60,691 bases of DNA from Dichotomicrobium sp964540795. GTDB lineage: Bacteria > Pseudomonadota > Alphaproteobacteria > Rhizobiales > Rhodomicrobiaceae. The notes beneath the pieces are model-generated. The model was not told the DNA's origin, did not search any database, and was given only the letters and a program-made list of their open reading frames with translations. The stretch covers positions 1 to 60,691 of the forward strand of contig CAZINX010000013.1 in the NCBI GenBank assembly GCA_964540795.1. Reading direction: 5' to 3'. Of the stretch, positions 17,655-26,026 are shown piece by piece; positions within the stretch are counted from its first letter, which is position 1, and each line of letters begins with the position of its first letter. The position numbers and the translations under genes are program-made.

Positions 17655-18506
17655 ATGGCCCGCTGGATACCTGAAACGCTGCACGAAGCGTTCCGCTTCT
17701 CCTTCAAGACCAACAACGTGCTTTATGAAAGCCAGACGGAGCACCAGCATCTCGTCATCTTCGAGAACGACACTTTCGGACGCGTGCTCATGCTTGACGG
17801 CGTGGTGCAACTCACCGAGGAGGACGAGTTCGTCTACCACGAGATGATGGCGCATCCGGCGCTCTTGGCGCAGCCGGAGCCGAAGCGCGTGCTCATCATC
17901 GGCGGCGGCGACGGCGGCGTGCTGCGTGAGGCGCTGCGCCATCCCAGCGTGGAGCGCGCGGTGTTGTGCGAGATAGACCAGAGCGTCATCGACCTGTCGC
18001 GGCGCTATCTCGAATTCATCTCGAAGGGCGCGTTTGACGATCCGCGTGCGGAGGTGGTCATCGCCGACGGCACGAAATTCGTGGCCGAAACCGAGGAGCG
18101 ATTCGACGCGATCCTGGTCGACTCCACCGACCCGATCGGCCCGGCCGTCGCGCTGTTCACCCGCGAGTTCTACGCAAACTGCAAGCGCGCGCTGAACGAG
18201 GGCGGCGTGCTGATTGCGCAGTCCGGGCTGCCTTTCCTGCAGGGCGATGAGCTGCGCGATGTTCAAAAGCGCTTTCGCGCACTGTTCGCCGATGCGGCGG
18301 CTTACATCATCACGACGCCAACTTATATCGGCGGCCCGATGGCGCTGTCTTGGGGCTGCGACGATGCCGCGCGGCGGACCCCGGAACGCGAGACGCTGAA
18401 GGCGCGTTTGGCGAACCTGAAGGGCGAGATGAAATATTACACGCCCGAGGTGCATCTTGCCGCCTTTGCGCTGCCGGCCTACGTGGCAAAGCTATCTCAG
18501 AGCTAA
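17655..18506 (+). CDS. speE: Spermidine synthase
   Basis: SpeE transfers the aminopropyl group from decarboxylated S-adenosylmethionine to putrescine. The 283-residue protein has the N-terminal strand domain (FKTNNVLYESQTEHQHLVIF) and a Rossmann domain with VLIIGGGDGGVLREALRHP, the acidic CEIDQSVIDLS and the catalytic Asp loop ILVDSTDPIGPA. A perfect AGGAGG lies ahead of the ATG at 17655. Together with speD it completes spermidine formation from putrescine; the putrescine source is not in the window. An EamA transporter follows 60 bp later. Confidence 0.96.
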   Translation: MARWIPETLHEAFRFSFKTNNVLYESQTEHQHLVIFENDTFGRVLMLDGVVQLTEEDEFVYHEMMAHPALLAQPEPKRVLIIGGGDGGVLREALRHPSVERAVLCEIDQSVIDLSRRYLEFISKGAFDDPRAEVVIADGTKFVAETEERFDAILVDSTDPIGPAVALFTREFYANCKRALNEGGVLIAQSGLPFLQGDELRDVQKRFRALFADAAAYIITTPTYIGGPMALSWGCDDAARRTPERETLKARLANLKGEMKYYTPEVHLAAFALPAYVAKLSQS

Positions 18507-18566
18507 AGGCGCGCGCCGACCGGGCGGCCGGCGGCATCCATCACCAACAACCGCGAAGCGTCGCCC

Positions 18567-19514
18567 ATGCCGTCACTGCTGCCGACAGCGTCCGACCACG
18601 ACCTGCGCACCACATCCGGCATCGGGTTCATGATTGCTGGCGTGTTTCTGGTGCCGATGCTGGATGCGCTTGCAAAGTATCTTTCGGCCTGGCTCGCGCC
18701 GGGGCAGATCGCGCTGTTCCGCTTCGCGATCCAGAGCCTCATCCTGATGACCATCCTCACGGCGCGGCGCGAGCTGTTCTGGCCCGGGCGGCTGACCGGC
18801 TGGCTGATGCTGGCGGGCGCATTCGCGGCCGGCGCGGTGATCTGCCTGATCTGGGCGGTGAGCCTGCTGCCGCTCGCCACCGCCATCTCGATCTTCTTCA
18901 TCGAGCCGCTGTTGCTGACGATCATCGCGGCGCTTGCGCTGGGCGAGAAGATCGGGCCGCGGAGGATCGGCGCGATCGTCGTCGGCTTGATCGGCGCAAT
19001 GATCGTGATTCGTCCGAATTGGGTGAGCTTCGGTCCGGTGATCCTTTTGCCCGCCGCCGCGGCGTTCTTCTTCGCGTGCTATGTCGCGACGATCCGCGGC
19101 TTGTCGGTCCGGCTCGCCGGGCTGCCGATGCAGGCGTGGTCCGGGACCTGGGCGACGCTCATCATTTTCGTCGTGGTTCTGCTCGGCTCATGGAGCGATG
19201 TGCCGATTTTCAGGTTCGAGCCGGTGCCGGCCTGGACCTGGTATTACCTTGCCGCGATGGGCGCGATCGCGGCGCTGGCCCACATGATGTTCGCGATGGC
19301 CTTTCAGCGAGTCGAGGCGGGCGCGCTGGCGCCGTTCCAGTATCTGGAGATCGTTGGCGCGACGGCGCTGGGGTATTTCGTCTTCGGTGACTTCCCGGAC
19401 GCGCTCACCTGGGCGGGTACAGGGCTGATCCTGGCGGCTGGGCTTTACGTGTTCTATCGCGAACGGCAGGCTGCGCGCGGCGTGACGGCAACGACGAAGC
19501 GCCCGGCGCGGTGA
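18567..19514 (+). CDS. EamA/DMT-family transporter
   Basis: A 315-residue membrane protein with ten predicted helices in two EamA repeats. Visible family marks are ALFRFAIQSLIL in repeat one, ATAISIFFIEPLLLTIIAAL, and in repeat two GALAPFQYLEIVGATALGYFVFGDFPDALTWAG. DMT transporters usually export metabolites such as amino acids; the substrate cannot be read from sequence. The gene follows speE by 60 bp on the same strand, so co-transcription and polyamine-related export are possible but speculative. It ends before a dispersed repeat that separates it from a convergent flavoprotein gene. Confidence 0.88.
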   Translation: MPSLLPTASDHDLRTTSGIGFMIAGVFLVPMLDALAKYLSAWLAPGQIALFRFAIQSLILMTILTARRELFWPGRLTGWLMLAGAFAAGAVICLIWAVSLLPLATAISIFFIEPLLLTIIAALALGEKIGPRRIGAIVVGLIGAMIVIRPNWVSFGPVILLPAAAAFFFACYVATIRGLSVRLAGLPMQAWSGTWATLIIFVVVLLGSWSDVPIFRFEPVPAWTWYYLAAMGAIAALAHMMFAMAFQRVEAGALAPFQYLEIVGATALGYFVFGDFPDALTWAGTGLILAAGLYVFYRERQAARGVTATTKRPAR

Positions 19515-19587
19515 AGCGCGTTTGGGCCCGGTCCAATCCGTTCAAGCCCCGGCATGGTGAGCGCAGCAAAGCAATCGTCCAGAATGT

Positions 19588-19714
19588 GTCATCCCGTGTC
19601 TGCGAAGCGGCACATTGTGCCGCTTCGCAGACACGGGAACGTCGTCGGGCTTGTCACCGCGCGATCCCGGATCAGCGCCGCACCGCTTCGCGCTGCAGCG
19701 CATCCGGGATGACA
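19588..19714. repeat. Dispersed palindromic repeat, copy 2
   Basis: This copy contains a 22-bp perfect inverted repeat, 19592-19613 and 19617-19638, with only three bases between arms (each arm contains TCCCGTGTCTGCGAAG or its complement). It is followed by CGTCGTCGG and a second palindrome, ATCCCGGAT (19664-19672) and ATCCGGGAT (19702-19710), then GAC. The block order matches copy 1 at 1162-1284. It lies between the convergent EamA transporter and FAD-oxidase genes. The stronger first hairpin suggests this copy is younger or under structural constraint. Confidence 0.8.
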
Positions 19715-19760
19715 TCTCGGGTTGCGCCGCATCGCGCACGGGATGACTGAGGAACGCGCG

Positions 19761-21197
19761 TTAAACCACCTTGCCGGGGTTGAGGATGCCGTTCGGGTCG
19801 AGCGCGTTCTTGAGCGCGTGCATCAACGCCATCTCGGTGTCATCCTTCACGCTCGGCAGCAGGTCGCGCTTCATCCGGCCGATGCCGTGTTCCGCGCTGA
19901 TCGATCCGCCCATCTCGACGGCAAGCCCATAGACCGCCCCGGCAATGTCGTCCCACCGCGCCAGGTAGGCATCCTTGTCCATCCCCCCCGGCTGGCTGAC
20001 GTTGTAGTGCACGTTGCCGTCGCCGAAGTGGCCGAACGGGAACGGCCGCACGCCGGGCATGATGCGCTCGACTTCAGCATTTGCGCGCTGGACGAACTCC
20101 GGCACCCGGCTGACCGGCACTGACACGTCGCATTTCACCGAGCCGCCTTCGTATTTCTGCACCTCCGACAGGCGCTCGCGCAGGTCCCAGAACGATTGCG
20201 CCTGCGCCAGCGAGGCCGCGACCGCGCCATCGGTCACAAGCTCTGCTTCGAAGGCCTGCTCAAGCAGCGCTTCAAGCGCGCCCTCCGCCGCGCCGTCCGG
20301 CCGCGAGCCCGACACCTCCATCAACACGTACCAAGGATGCCGCGCCTCAAGCGGATCGCGCGCCTCGGGCATGTGCTTTTCGAGGAAGTCGAGGGCAATA
20401 CGCGGGATGAACTCGAACGCCGTGAGCGCGGGGCCAGCCTGCGCCTGCGCCATCTCGAACAGTCGCGCAACGTCCTCCAGCGTCTCAAGCGCAACGAACG
20501 CCGCCGCCTGCTCCGCCGGGCGCGGAAACAGCCGCAGCACCGCGGCGGTGATAATGCCGAGCGTGCCTTCAGAGCCGATGAACAGGTCGCGCAGATCATA
20601 GCCCGTATTGTCCTTGCGCAAGCCCCGCAAGCCGTTCCAGACGCGGCCGTCCGCGAGCACGACCTCAAGGCCGAGCGTCAGCGCGCGCGCATTGCCATAG
20701 GCGAGCACCTTGATGCCGCCCGCATTGGTCGCGAGATTGCCGCCGATCTGGCAGGAGCCTTCGGCCGACAGGCTGAGCGGGAACAGCCGGTCGACCTCGC
20801 CTGCGGCTTCCTGCGCCTGCGCCAGCGTCGCGCCGGCCTCGATTGTCAGCGTATTGTTCGCCGGGTCGACGGCGCGAACACGGTTCATCCGCGACAGGTT
20901 CAGCACGATCTCGTGGCCCGCCGTCATGGGGATCTGGCCGCCTACCAGGCCGGTATTGCCGCCCTGCGGGACCACCGCGATGCCGGTTTCATTGGCGATC
21001 TTGAGGATTTGCGCGACCTCGTGGGTGCTGCCCGGTTTGAGCAGCAGCGGCGTGCGGCCGTGATACAGGCCGCGCCATTCCTCCATGTAGGGGGCGAGGT
21101 CGGTCTGCTCGGTGATGACGTGCTGCGGCCCGACCACTTCGGTCAGGCGCGTCAGAATATCGGGCGTGGGCGGCGTGCCGCCGGGATGATGCAACAT
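19761..21197 (-). CDS. FAD-binding oxidoreductase (D-2-hydroxyacid dehydrogenase type)
   Basis: A 478-residue flavoprotein of the VAO/PCMH fold: an N-terminal FAD-binding half with VVPQGGNTGLVGGQIP and NLATNAGGIKVLAYGNAR, and a C-terminal FAD-oxidase half with the metal/substrate motif HFGDGNVHYN and SAEHGIGRMK. This pattern fits D-2-hydroxyglutarate or D-lactate dehydrogenases more closely than plain GlcD; the true substrate is not clear. I start at ATG 21197 (MLHHPGGTPPTP); the frame runs far upstream into the neighbouring gene with no family similarity. About 75 bp separate it from the Sua5 gene on the same strand. Confidence 0.88.
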   Translation of the reverse strand: MLHHPGGTPPTPDILTRLTEVVGPQHVITEQTDLAPYMEEWRGLYHGRTPLLLKPGSTHEVAQILKIANETGIAVVPQGGNTGLVGGQIPMTAGHEIVLNLSRMNRVRAVDPANNTLTIEAGATLAQAQEAAGEVDRLFPLSLSAEGSCQIGGNLATNAGGIKVLAYGNARALTLGLEVVLADGRVWNGLRGLRKDNTGYDLRDLFIGSEGTLGIITAAVLRLFPRPAEQAAAFVALETLEDVARLFEMAQAQAGPALTAFEFIPRIALDFLEKHMPEARDPLEARHPWYVLMEVSGSRPDGAAEGALEALLEQAFEAELVTDGAVAASLAQAQSFWDLRERLSEVQKYEGGSVKCDVSVPVSRVPEFVQRANAEVERIMPGVRPFPFGHFGDGNVHYNVSQPGGMDKDAYLARWDDIAGAVYGLAVEMGGSISAEHGIGRMKRDLLPSVKDDTEMALMHALKNALDPNGILNPGKVV

Positions 21198-21271
21198 GGT
21201 TTTTTCGGATTGGTTGGGGTTCGCTCGCGCGAGTTTAGCGCAAAGCTCCGCCAGACCCAAATCGGGCCCGT

Positions 21272-22264
21272 TCAGCCGCCGTTGCGCCTGGGCGCGGCGG
21301 CGCGCGCCAGCCGGTCGTTGATGGCTTCGCCCAGCCCCTTGTTCGGGATGGGCATGACCGCGATGGTGTCCGACCGGCACCTGTCCAGCGCCCGCAGATA
21401 GCCGAACAGGTTCGCCGCGGCCTCGCTCAGATCGCCGCTTTCGCTCAGATTGAGGATCGCTTCGTCGGGCGCGTCCGGGCCGAAGCCCAGCAGAACTTCA
21501 CCGGGCCGCACCGCCTCGGCATTGAGCCGCAGGCGCGCGCGTGGGGCATAGTGGCTCATCAGCATTCCGGGCGCGGCGGGCGCATCCGGCTGGTCGTCCG
21601 GCTGCTGGAACGGCTCATTCAGCACGTCCTCGATTTCCTCGCGCGCAATGCCGCCGGGCCGCAGCAGCCTCGGCGCGCCGCCAGTCAGCGCCACAATCGT
21701 GGATTCCAGCCCGCCGGGGCACCGCCCGCCATTCACGATCAGCCCCTTGACATTCTCGAAATCGCCCGCGACATGCTCCGCCGTCGTGGGGCTGACCCGG
21801 CCGGATCGGTTGGCGCTGGGCGCGGCGACAGGCACGCGCGCGAAGGTTATGAGCTTTTGCGCAATCGGGTGTGACGGCACGCGCAGCCCCACGGTGTCCA
21901 GCCCTGCCGTGACGAGGCTGTTGATCGGCGCGCCGTCGGCCAAAGGCACGACGAGCGTAAGCGGCCCCGGCCAGAACTGCTCCGCGAGCAGCCGGGCGCG
22001 CTCATCGAACAGCCCGAGCCGCTGCGCATGGTCGCGGTCCGCCACATGCACGATCAACGGGTTGAATCGCGGCCGGCCCTTTGCTTCATAGAGCCGGGCG
22101 ATCGCGCGGCCATCGGCGGCGTTGGCGCCGAGGCCGTAGACGGTTTCGGTCGGAAACGCGACGAGGCTGCCGTCACGCAGGAAGCTGGCGGCACGCGCAA
22201 TATTCTCGTCGCTGGGCGACAACACTTGCAAATTCCGCCTCTGATCGAAAAGGTGCCGTTGCAT
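21272..22264 (-). CDS. tsaC: L-threonylcarbamoyladenylate synthase (Sua5/TsaC)
   Basis: This enzyme makes threonylcarbamoyl-AMP from threonine, bicarbonate and ATP for the t6A modification of ANN-decoding tRNAs. The 330-residue protein is the longer Sua5 form: an N-terminal YrdC domain (LVAFPTETVYGLGANA, KGRPRFNPLIVHV, APSANRSGRVSPT) and a C-terminal Sua5 domain opened by MLMSHYAPRARL. I use the ATG at 22264; a TTG ten codons upstream is an alternative. It is divergent from the SLC13-type permease gene, with about 130 bp shared upstream sequence. Confidence 0.94.
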   Translation of the reverse strand: MQRHLFDQRRNLQVLSPSDENIARAASFLRDGSLVAFPTETVYGLGANAADGRAIARLYEAKGRPRFNPLIVHVADRDHAQRLGLFDERARLLAEQFWPGPLTLVVPLADGAPINSLVTAGLDTVGLRVPSHPIAQKLITFARVPVAAPSANRSGRVSPTTAEHVAGDFENVKGLIVNGGRCPGGLESTIVALTGGAPRLLRPGGIAREEIEDVLNEPFQQPDDQPDAPAAPGMLMSHYAPRARLRLNAEAVRPGEVLLGFGPDAPDEAILNLSESGDLSEAAANLFGYLRALDRCRSDTIAVMPIPNKGLGEAINDRLARAAAPRRNGG

Positions 22265-22392
22265 ATCGATTTCAGATAATGACTGGTTGAGCAAATACGA
22301 AGGCGCACGGAAAGCTGAAGCGGACCAACGGCCATGTCAAGCCGCGCAAAGCCCGATCGTATATTCTTGCCGCGCAAGAGACGCATTGAAGC

Positions 22393-24174
22393 ATGAATAT
22401 GGAACAATGGCTCGTCGTCGGGGTGCTCGCCGGCGTCGTCGCGCTCCTGATGTGGGGGCGCTGGCGCTATGACGTCGTGGCCTTCGGCGGCCTGATCGTC
22501 GCTGTCGTCGTCGGCGCGGTGCCAGCGGACAGCGCGTTCGAGGGCTTCGGCCATCCCGCGACCATCATCGTCGCGCTGGTGCTCATCGTCAGCCGGGGGC
22601 TGACGAATGCCGGCGTGGTTCAATTCCTGACGCGCTATGTCATGAACGCCGGGCGCGGTCTCTCGGTCCATGTCGGAATCATGGCCTCGGCCGGCGCGGC
22701 GCTTTCAGCGGTGATAAACAACGTGGCGGCGCTCGCGGTGCTGATGCCTGTGGACATGAAGGCTGCCGAACAGGCGGGACGCCCGCCCGGTCTGACGCTG
22801 ATGCCGCTCGCCTTCGCCACCCTGCTCGGCGGTCTCATCACCCTGATCGGGACGCCGCCGAACATCATCATTGCAAATTACCGCAGCGAAACCACCGGCG
22901 AGCCGTTCGCCATGTTCGATTTCGCGCCTGTCGGCCTGGCGATTTCGCTGGTGGGCGTCGCCTTCATCGCGGTGGCGGGCTGGCGGCTGATGCTCTCGGG
23001 CAATGGCCGCCCGGCGAGGCAAGAGGAGAAGCAATTCAAGCTCGATGACTACGTTGCCGAAATCAAGGCGCCCGAAGAGGCCGAAATCGTCGGCAAGCGG
23101 GTGCGCGAACTCGATGACGTCGCGGAGCGCACCGGCGTGGCCATTCTGGGTTTGCTGCGCGGCAAGAAGCGGATGCCCGGCATGGCGCGGCGCGCCGTCA
23201 TCGAGGCGGGGGACACCCTGGTCGTCGAAGGCGCGCCCGGCGACATCGACGCTTTCAGCAACGAACTGGGCTTGAGTTATGTCGAGGACCAGGCGGACAG
23301 GGATCGGTTGAAATCGTCCGATCTGGGCTTCCTCGAAATCGTCGCCCCTGAAGGCGCGCGGATAGCGGGCCGCTCTGCATCGGACCTGCGCCTTTTGACC
23401 CGCCAGGGCGTCGTGCTGCTGGGGGTGTCGCGTCAGGGCCGCCGTTTTGTCGAACAGGTGCGTAAGCTGGCGATCCAACCCGGCGACGTGCTGCTGCTTT
23501 ACGGGCCGGTCGAGCGTCTGCCGGCCGTGGCGGACTGGCTCGGAGGCCTCCGGCTGGCCGGCGGCGAGACGAGGCCTGCGCGACCGCAAAAGACATGGTT
23601 GGCCGCTGGCATCTTTGCTGCCGCCATCGCGCTTGCCAGTTTCGAGGTTCTGCCGCTGGCCATCGCGCTGGGCGGGGTATGCGTCGGCTTCGTCGCTTCG
23701 GGGATCGTGCCGCCGCGAGAGATTTACGAAGCCATCGAATGGCCGGTGATCGTGCTGCTCGCCAGCCTTCTGCCCATCGGCGCGGCGCTGGAAAGCTCGG
23801 GGACAACCGCGCAGCTTGCCGACCAGATCGTGGGCATGTCCGCGGGGCTATCCGCCGCGGCGATCCTGCTGGTTCTCATGGTCGTGACGATCATGCTCTC
23901 GTCGGTGATGAATAACACCGCCACCGCGGTGATCGCCGCGCCGCTCGCCATCGACATCGCCGGGCGGCTGGACGTGAACGCGGATGCGTTCCTGATGGGC
24001 GTCGCGGTTGCGGCGTCTGCATCGTTCCTCACGCCGATCGCGCACAAGAACAACACGCTTATCATGGGGCCGGGCGGCTATCGCTTCGGCGATTACTGGC
24101 GGCTGGGGTTGCCGCTGGAACTGATTGTGCTGGCTGTCGGCCTTCCGATGATCCTGATCGTGTGGCCGCTGTGA
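22393..24174 (+). CDS. SLC13/DASS-type anion permease with two TrkA-C domains
   Basis: A 593-residue inner-membrane transporter. Membrane helices occupy about residues 5-205 and 400-590, and two soluble RCK_C/TrkA-C domains sit between them at about 215-295 and 310-385. Family motifs include SAVINNVAALAVLMP and LIGTPPNIIIANY in the first half and LSSVMNNTATAVIAAPLAI plus LTPIAHKNNTLIMGPGGY in the second. Relatives move dicarboxylates, citrate or sulfate; the substrate is unknown here. Its TGA overlaps the GTG start of bioM by four bases, tying it to the biotin transport operon. Confidence 0.92.
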   Translation: MNMEQWLVVGVLAGVVALLMWGRWRYDVVAFGGLIVAVVVGAVPADSAFEGFGHPATIIVALVLIVSRGLTNAGVVQFLTRYVMNAGRGLSVHVGIMASAGAALSAVINNVAALAVLMPVDMKAAEQAGRPPGLTLMPLAFATLLGGLITLIGTPPNIIIANYRSETTGEPFAMFDFAPVGLAISLVGVAFIAVAGWRLMLSGNGRPARQEEKQFKLDDYVAEIKAPEEAEIVGKRVRELDDVAERTGVAILGLLRGKKRMPGMARRAVIEAGDTLVVEGAPGDIDAFSNELGLSYVEDQADRDRLKSSDLGFLEIVAPEGARIAGRSASDLRLLTRQGVVLLGVSRQGRRFVEQVRKLAIQPGDVLLLYGPVERLPAVADWLGGLRLAGGETRPARPQKTWLAAGIFAAAIALASFEVLPLAIALGGVCVGFVASGIVPPREIYEAIEWPVIVLLASLLPIGAALESSGTTAQLADQIVGMSAGLSAAAILLVLMVVTIMLSSVMNNTATAVIAAPLAIDIAGRLDVNADAFLMGVAVAASASFLTPIAHKNNTLIMGPGGYRFGDYWRLGLPLELIVLAVGLPMILIVWPL

Positions 24175-24863
24175 CGGATTCGCCGGTTATCGAGCTGCTG
24201 GGCGTGCGGCACGATTTCGACGGCGTGACGGTTCTGCGCGGGCTGAATCTGCGGCTGGCCGAGCGGCGTATCGCCATCATCGGCGACAACGGCTCGGGCA
24301 AGAGCACGCTGGCGCGGATGCTTAACGGGCTTCTGATCCCGCGCGCGGGCGAGGTGCTGGTGGGCGGCGTCTCGACCCGGAAAGACGCGAAAGCGGCGCG
24401 CGCGGTCGTCGGGCTGGTATTCCAGAACCCGGAGCATCAGATCGTGATGCCGACGGTCGAGGAAGATCTCGCCTTCGGCCCGCGCAACCTGAACCTGCCG
24501 CGCGAGGAGGCCGCCGCGCGCGTTGATGATCTGCTGACGCGCTATGGTCTGGCTGACAAGCGCACGCAGCCGGCGCATCTGCTCAGCGGCGGGGAGAAGA
24601 AGCTGCTCAGCATCCTGTCGGTCGTCATCATGCGCCCGCGCACCATCGTTTTCGACGAGCCGATGACCTCGCTCGACCGGCGGAACCGCGCGCGCATTGC
24701 CCGCGTGATGGCCGAACTGCCGCAGCAGCTGATCACCATTACGCACGACCTCGATTTGATCGCGGATTATGATCGCGCCATCCTGCTCGCGGGCGGAGCG
24801 GTGGCCGCCGACGGCCCGCCGGGCGAGGTCATCGCGCGGTACGAGGAACAGAGCGAAGAATGA
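24171..24863 (+). CDS. bioM: Biotin ECF transporter ATPase BioM
   Basis: BioM supplies ATP-driven energy to the BioMNY biotin importer. The 230-residue ABC ATPase has Walker A GDNGSGKST, the Q-loop LVFQNPEHQIVMPTVEED, the signature LLSGGEKKLLS and Walker B TIVFDEPMTSLD, then the H-loop His in ITHD. I take the GTG at 24171, which forms a GTGA overlap with the permease stop; a GTG three codons upstream is possible. Its own stop overlaps the bioN ATG (ATGA). The identity is supported by adjacency to bioN and bioY. Confidence 0.95.
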   Translation: MTDSPVIELLGVRHDFDGVTVLRGLNLRLAERRIAIIGDNGSGKSTLARMLNGLLIPRAGEVLVGGVSTRKDAKAARAVVGLVFQNPEHQIVMPTVEEDLAFGPRNLNLPREEAAARVDDLLTRYGLADKRTQPAHLLSGGEKKLLSILSVVIMRPRTIVFDEPMTSLDRRNRARIARVMAELPQQLITITHDLDLIADYDRAILLAGGAVAADGPPGEVIARYEEQSEE

Positions 24864-25462
24864 TCGCGCTTTACATTCATCGCGACAGTCCGCTGCATGG
24901 CCTTCCGCCGGGCGCGAAGCTCGCCGGGCTGGCGCTGGCGGGCGCGGGCGTCTTCCTGCTGCCTGGGCTGGCTTGGCAGGCGGGCGCGCTGGCGCTGGTG
25001 GCGCTGCTCTATCCGCTGGCGCGGTTGCCAGTGGGCGAGATCGCGCGGGCGCTTCAGCCGGTCATCGTGCTGGTCGTGGCGATCTGCGCGTTTCAATGGT
25101 TCGTCGCCGGGCCGCTGGCCGCCGCCGCGATCGGTCTGCGCATCATTACGCTCGTGCTGCTCGCCGCGCTGGTGACGCTCACGACGCCATTCTCCGGCAT
25201 GATCGACGCATTCACGCGCGCCGCTTCGTTCGTCCGGCCGCTAGGCATCAACCCGCACAAGGTGGGGCTGGCCGCCGCGTTGGCCGTGCGGTTCATTCCG
25301 GTGCTGCTGGCCGACTACCGCGAAATTCAAGCGGCGCGTCAGGCGCGCGGGGCACGCGCGCCGGGGCTGTTCGCCGCCGGACCGCTGCTCATCAAGACGC
25401 TGCGCATGGCCGGAACGCTGGCGGATGCGGTCGAGGCGCGCGGTTTCGACAACCGAGAATAG
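24860..25462 (+). CDS. bioN: Biotin ECF transporter transmembrane subunit BioN
   Basis: BioN is the EcfT-type scaffold that couples the ATPase to the substrate-binding subunit. The 200-residue protein starts MIALYIHRDSPLHGLPPGAK, has about five membrane helices and the two Ala-Arg-Gly coupling motifs typical of EcfT: ARQARGARAP at about residue 157 and DAVEARGFDN at the end. It overlaps bioM by four bases and is followed after nine bases by bioY, so the three subunits should be made together. Confidence 0.94.
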   Translation: MIALYIHRDSPLHGLPPGAKLAGLALAGAGVFLLPGLAWQAGALALVALLYPLARLPVGEIARALQPVIVLVVAICAFQWFVAGPLAAAAIGLRIITLVLLAALVTLTTPFSGMIDAFTRAASFVRPLGINPHKVGLAAALAVRFIPVLLADYREIQAARQARGARAPGLFAAGPLLIKTLRMAGTLADAVEARGFDNRE

Positions 25463-25471
25463 AGGTGCATC

Positions 25472-26026
25472 ATGCGGGTCAACGATATCGTTTATATCGC
25501 GTTGTTCGCGGCGATCACCGCCGCGCTCGGGCTTGTGCCGCCGATCACGCTGCCGGTCATCCCGGTGCCGATCACCGCGCAGTTTCTCGGCGTGATGCTG
25601 GCCGGTTCTATTCTCGGGGCGTGGCGTGGCGGGCTGGCGCTGCTCTTGTTCATCGCGCTTGTGGCGGCCGGGCTGCCGGTGCTGGCCGGCGGGCGCGGGG
25701 GCCTGGGCGTCCTCCTGTTTTCGCCGAGCGCCGGCTTCCTGCTGGCGTTCCCGATTGCGGCCTTCGTGATCGGCTGGCTGACCGAGCGGTTCTGGCGGCG
25801 GCTCGATGTCGTGCGCGCGTTTTTCATCAATGTGGTCGGCGGAATCGGTGTGGTCTACGCGATCGGCATTCCCGGCGTGGCGCTGATCGGCGATCTCAGC
25901 CTCGTGCAGGCGGCGGCAGGCTCGGCGATTTTCATCCCCGGCGACATCATCAAGGCGGTCGTTGCGGCGCTCGCAGCGGTTTTCGTGCGGCGCGGCTATC
26001 CGCTGATCGAAAGCGCGCGCTCTTAA
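25472..26026 (+). CDS. bioY: Biotin transporter substrate-binding subunit BioY
   Basis: BioY is the membrane subunit that binds biotin with high affinity. The 184-residue protein has six hydrophobic helices and the family blocks LPVIPVPITAQFLGVMLAG, LGAWRGG-like turn, AGLPVLAGGRGGLGVLL, SPSAGFLLAFPIAAFVIGWL and FIPGDIIKAVVAA. It follows bioN by nine bases, and the start codon of the acyl-CoA ligase abuts its TAA directly. With BioMN present it should form the full three-part importer. No convincing BioR operator was found upstream of the operon. Confidence 0.95.
   Translation: MRVNDIVYIALFAAITAALGLVPPITLPVIPVPITAQFLGVMLAGSILGAWRGGLALLLFIALVAAGLPVLAGGRGGLGVLLFSPSAGFLLAFPIAAFVIGWLTERFWRRLDVVRAFFINVVGGIGVVYAIGIPGVALIGDLSLVQAAAGSAIFIPGDIIKAVVAALAAVFVRRGYPLIESARS

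Noticed and set aside
22265..22392. BioR operator upstream of the bioMNY operon
   Set aside because: Only a poor partial match to TTATnnATAA was seen (TTATCTGAAA on the minus strand); not enough to call a site.
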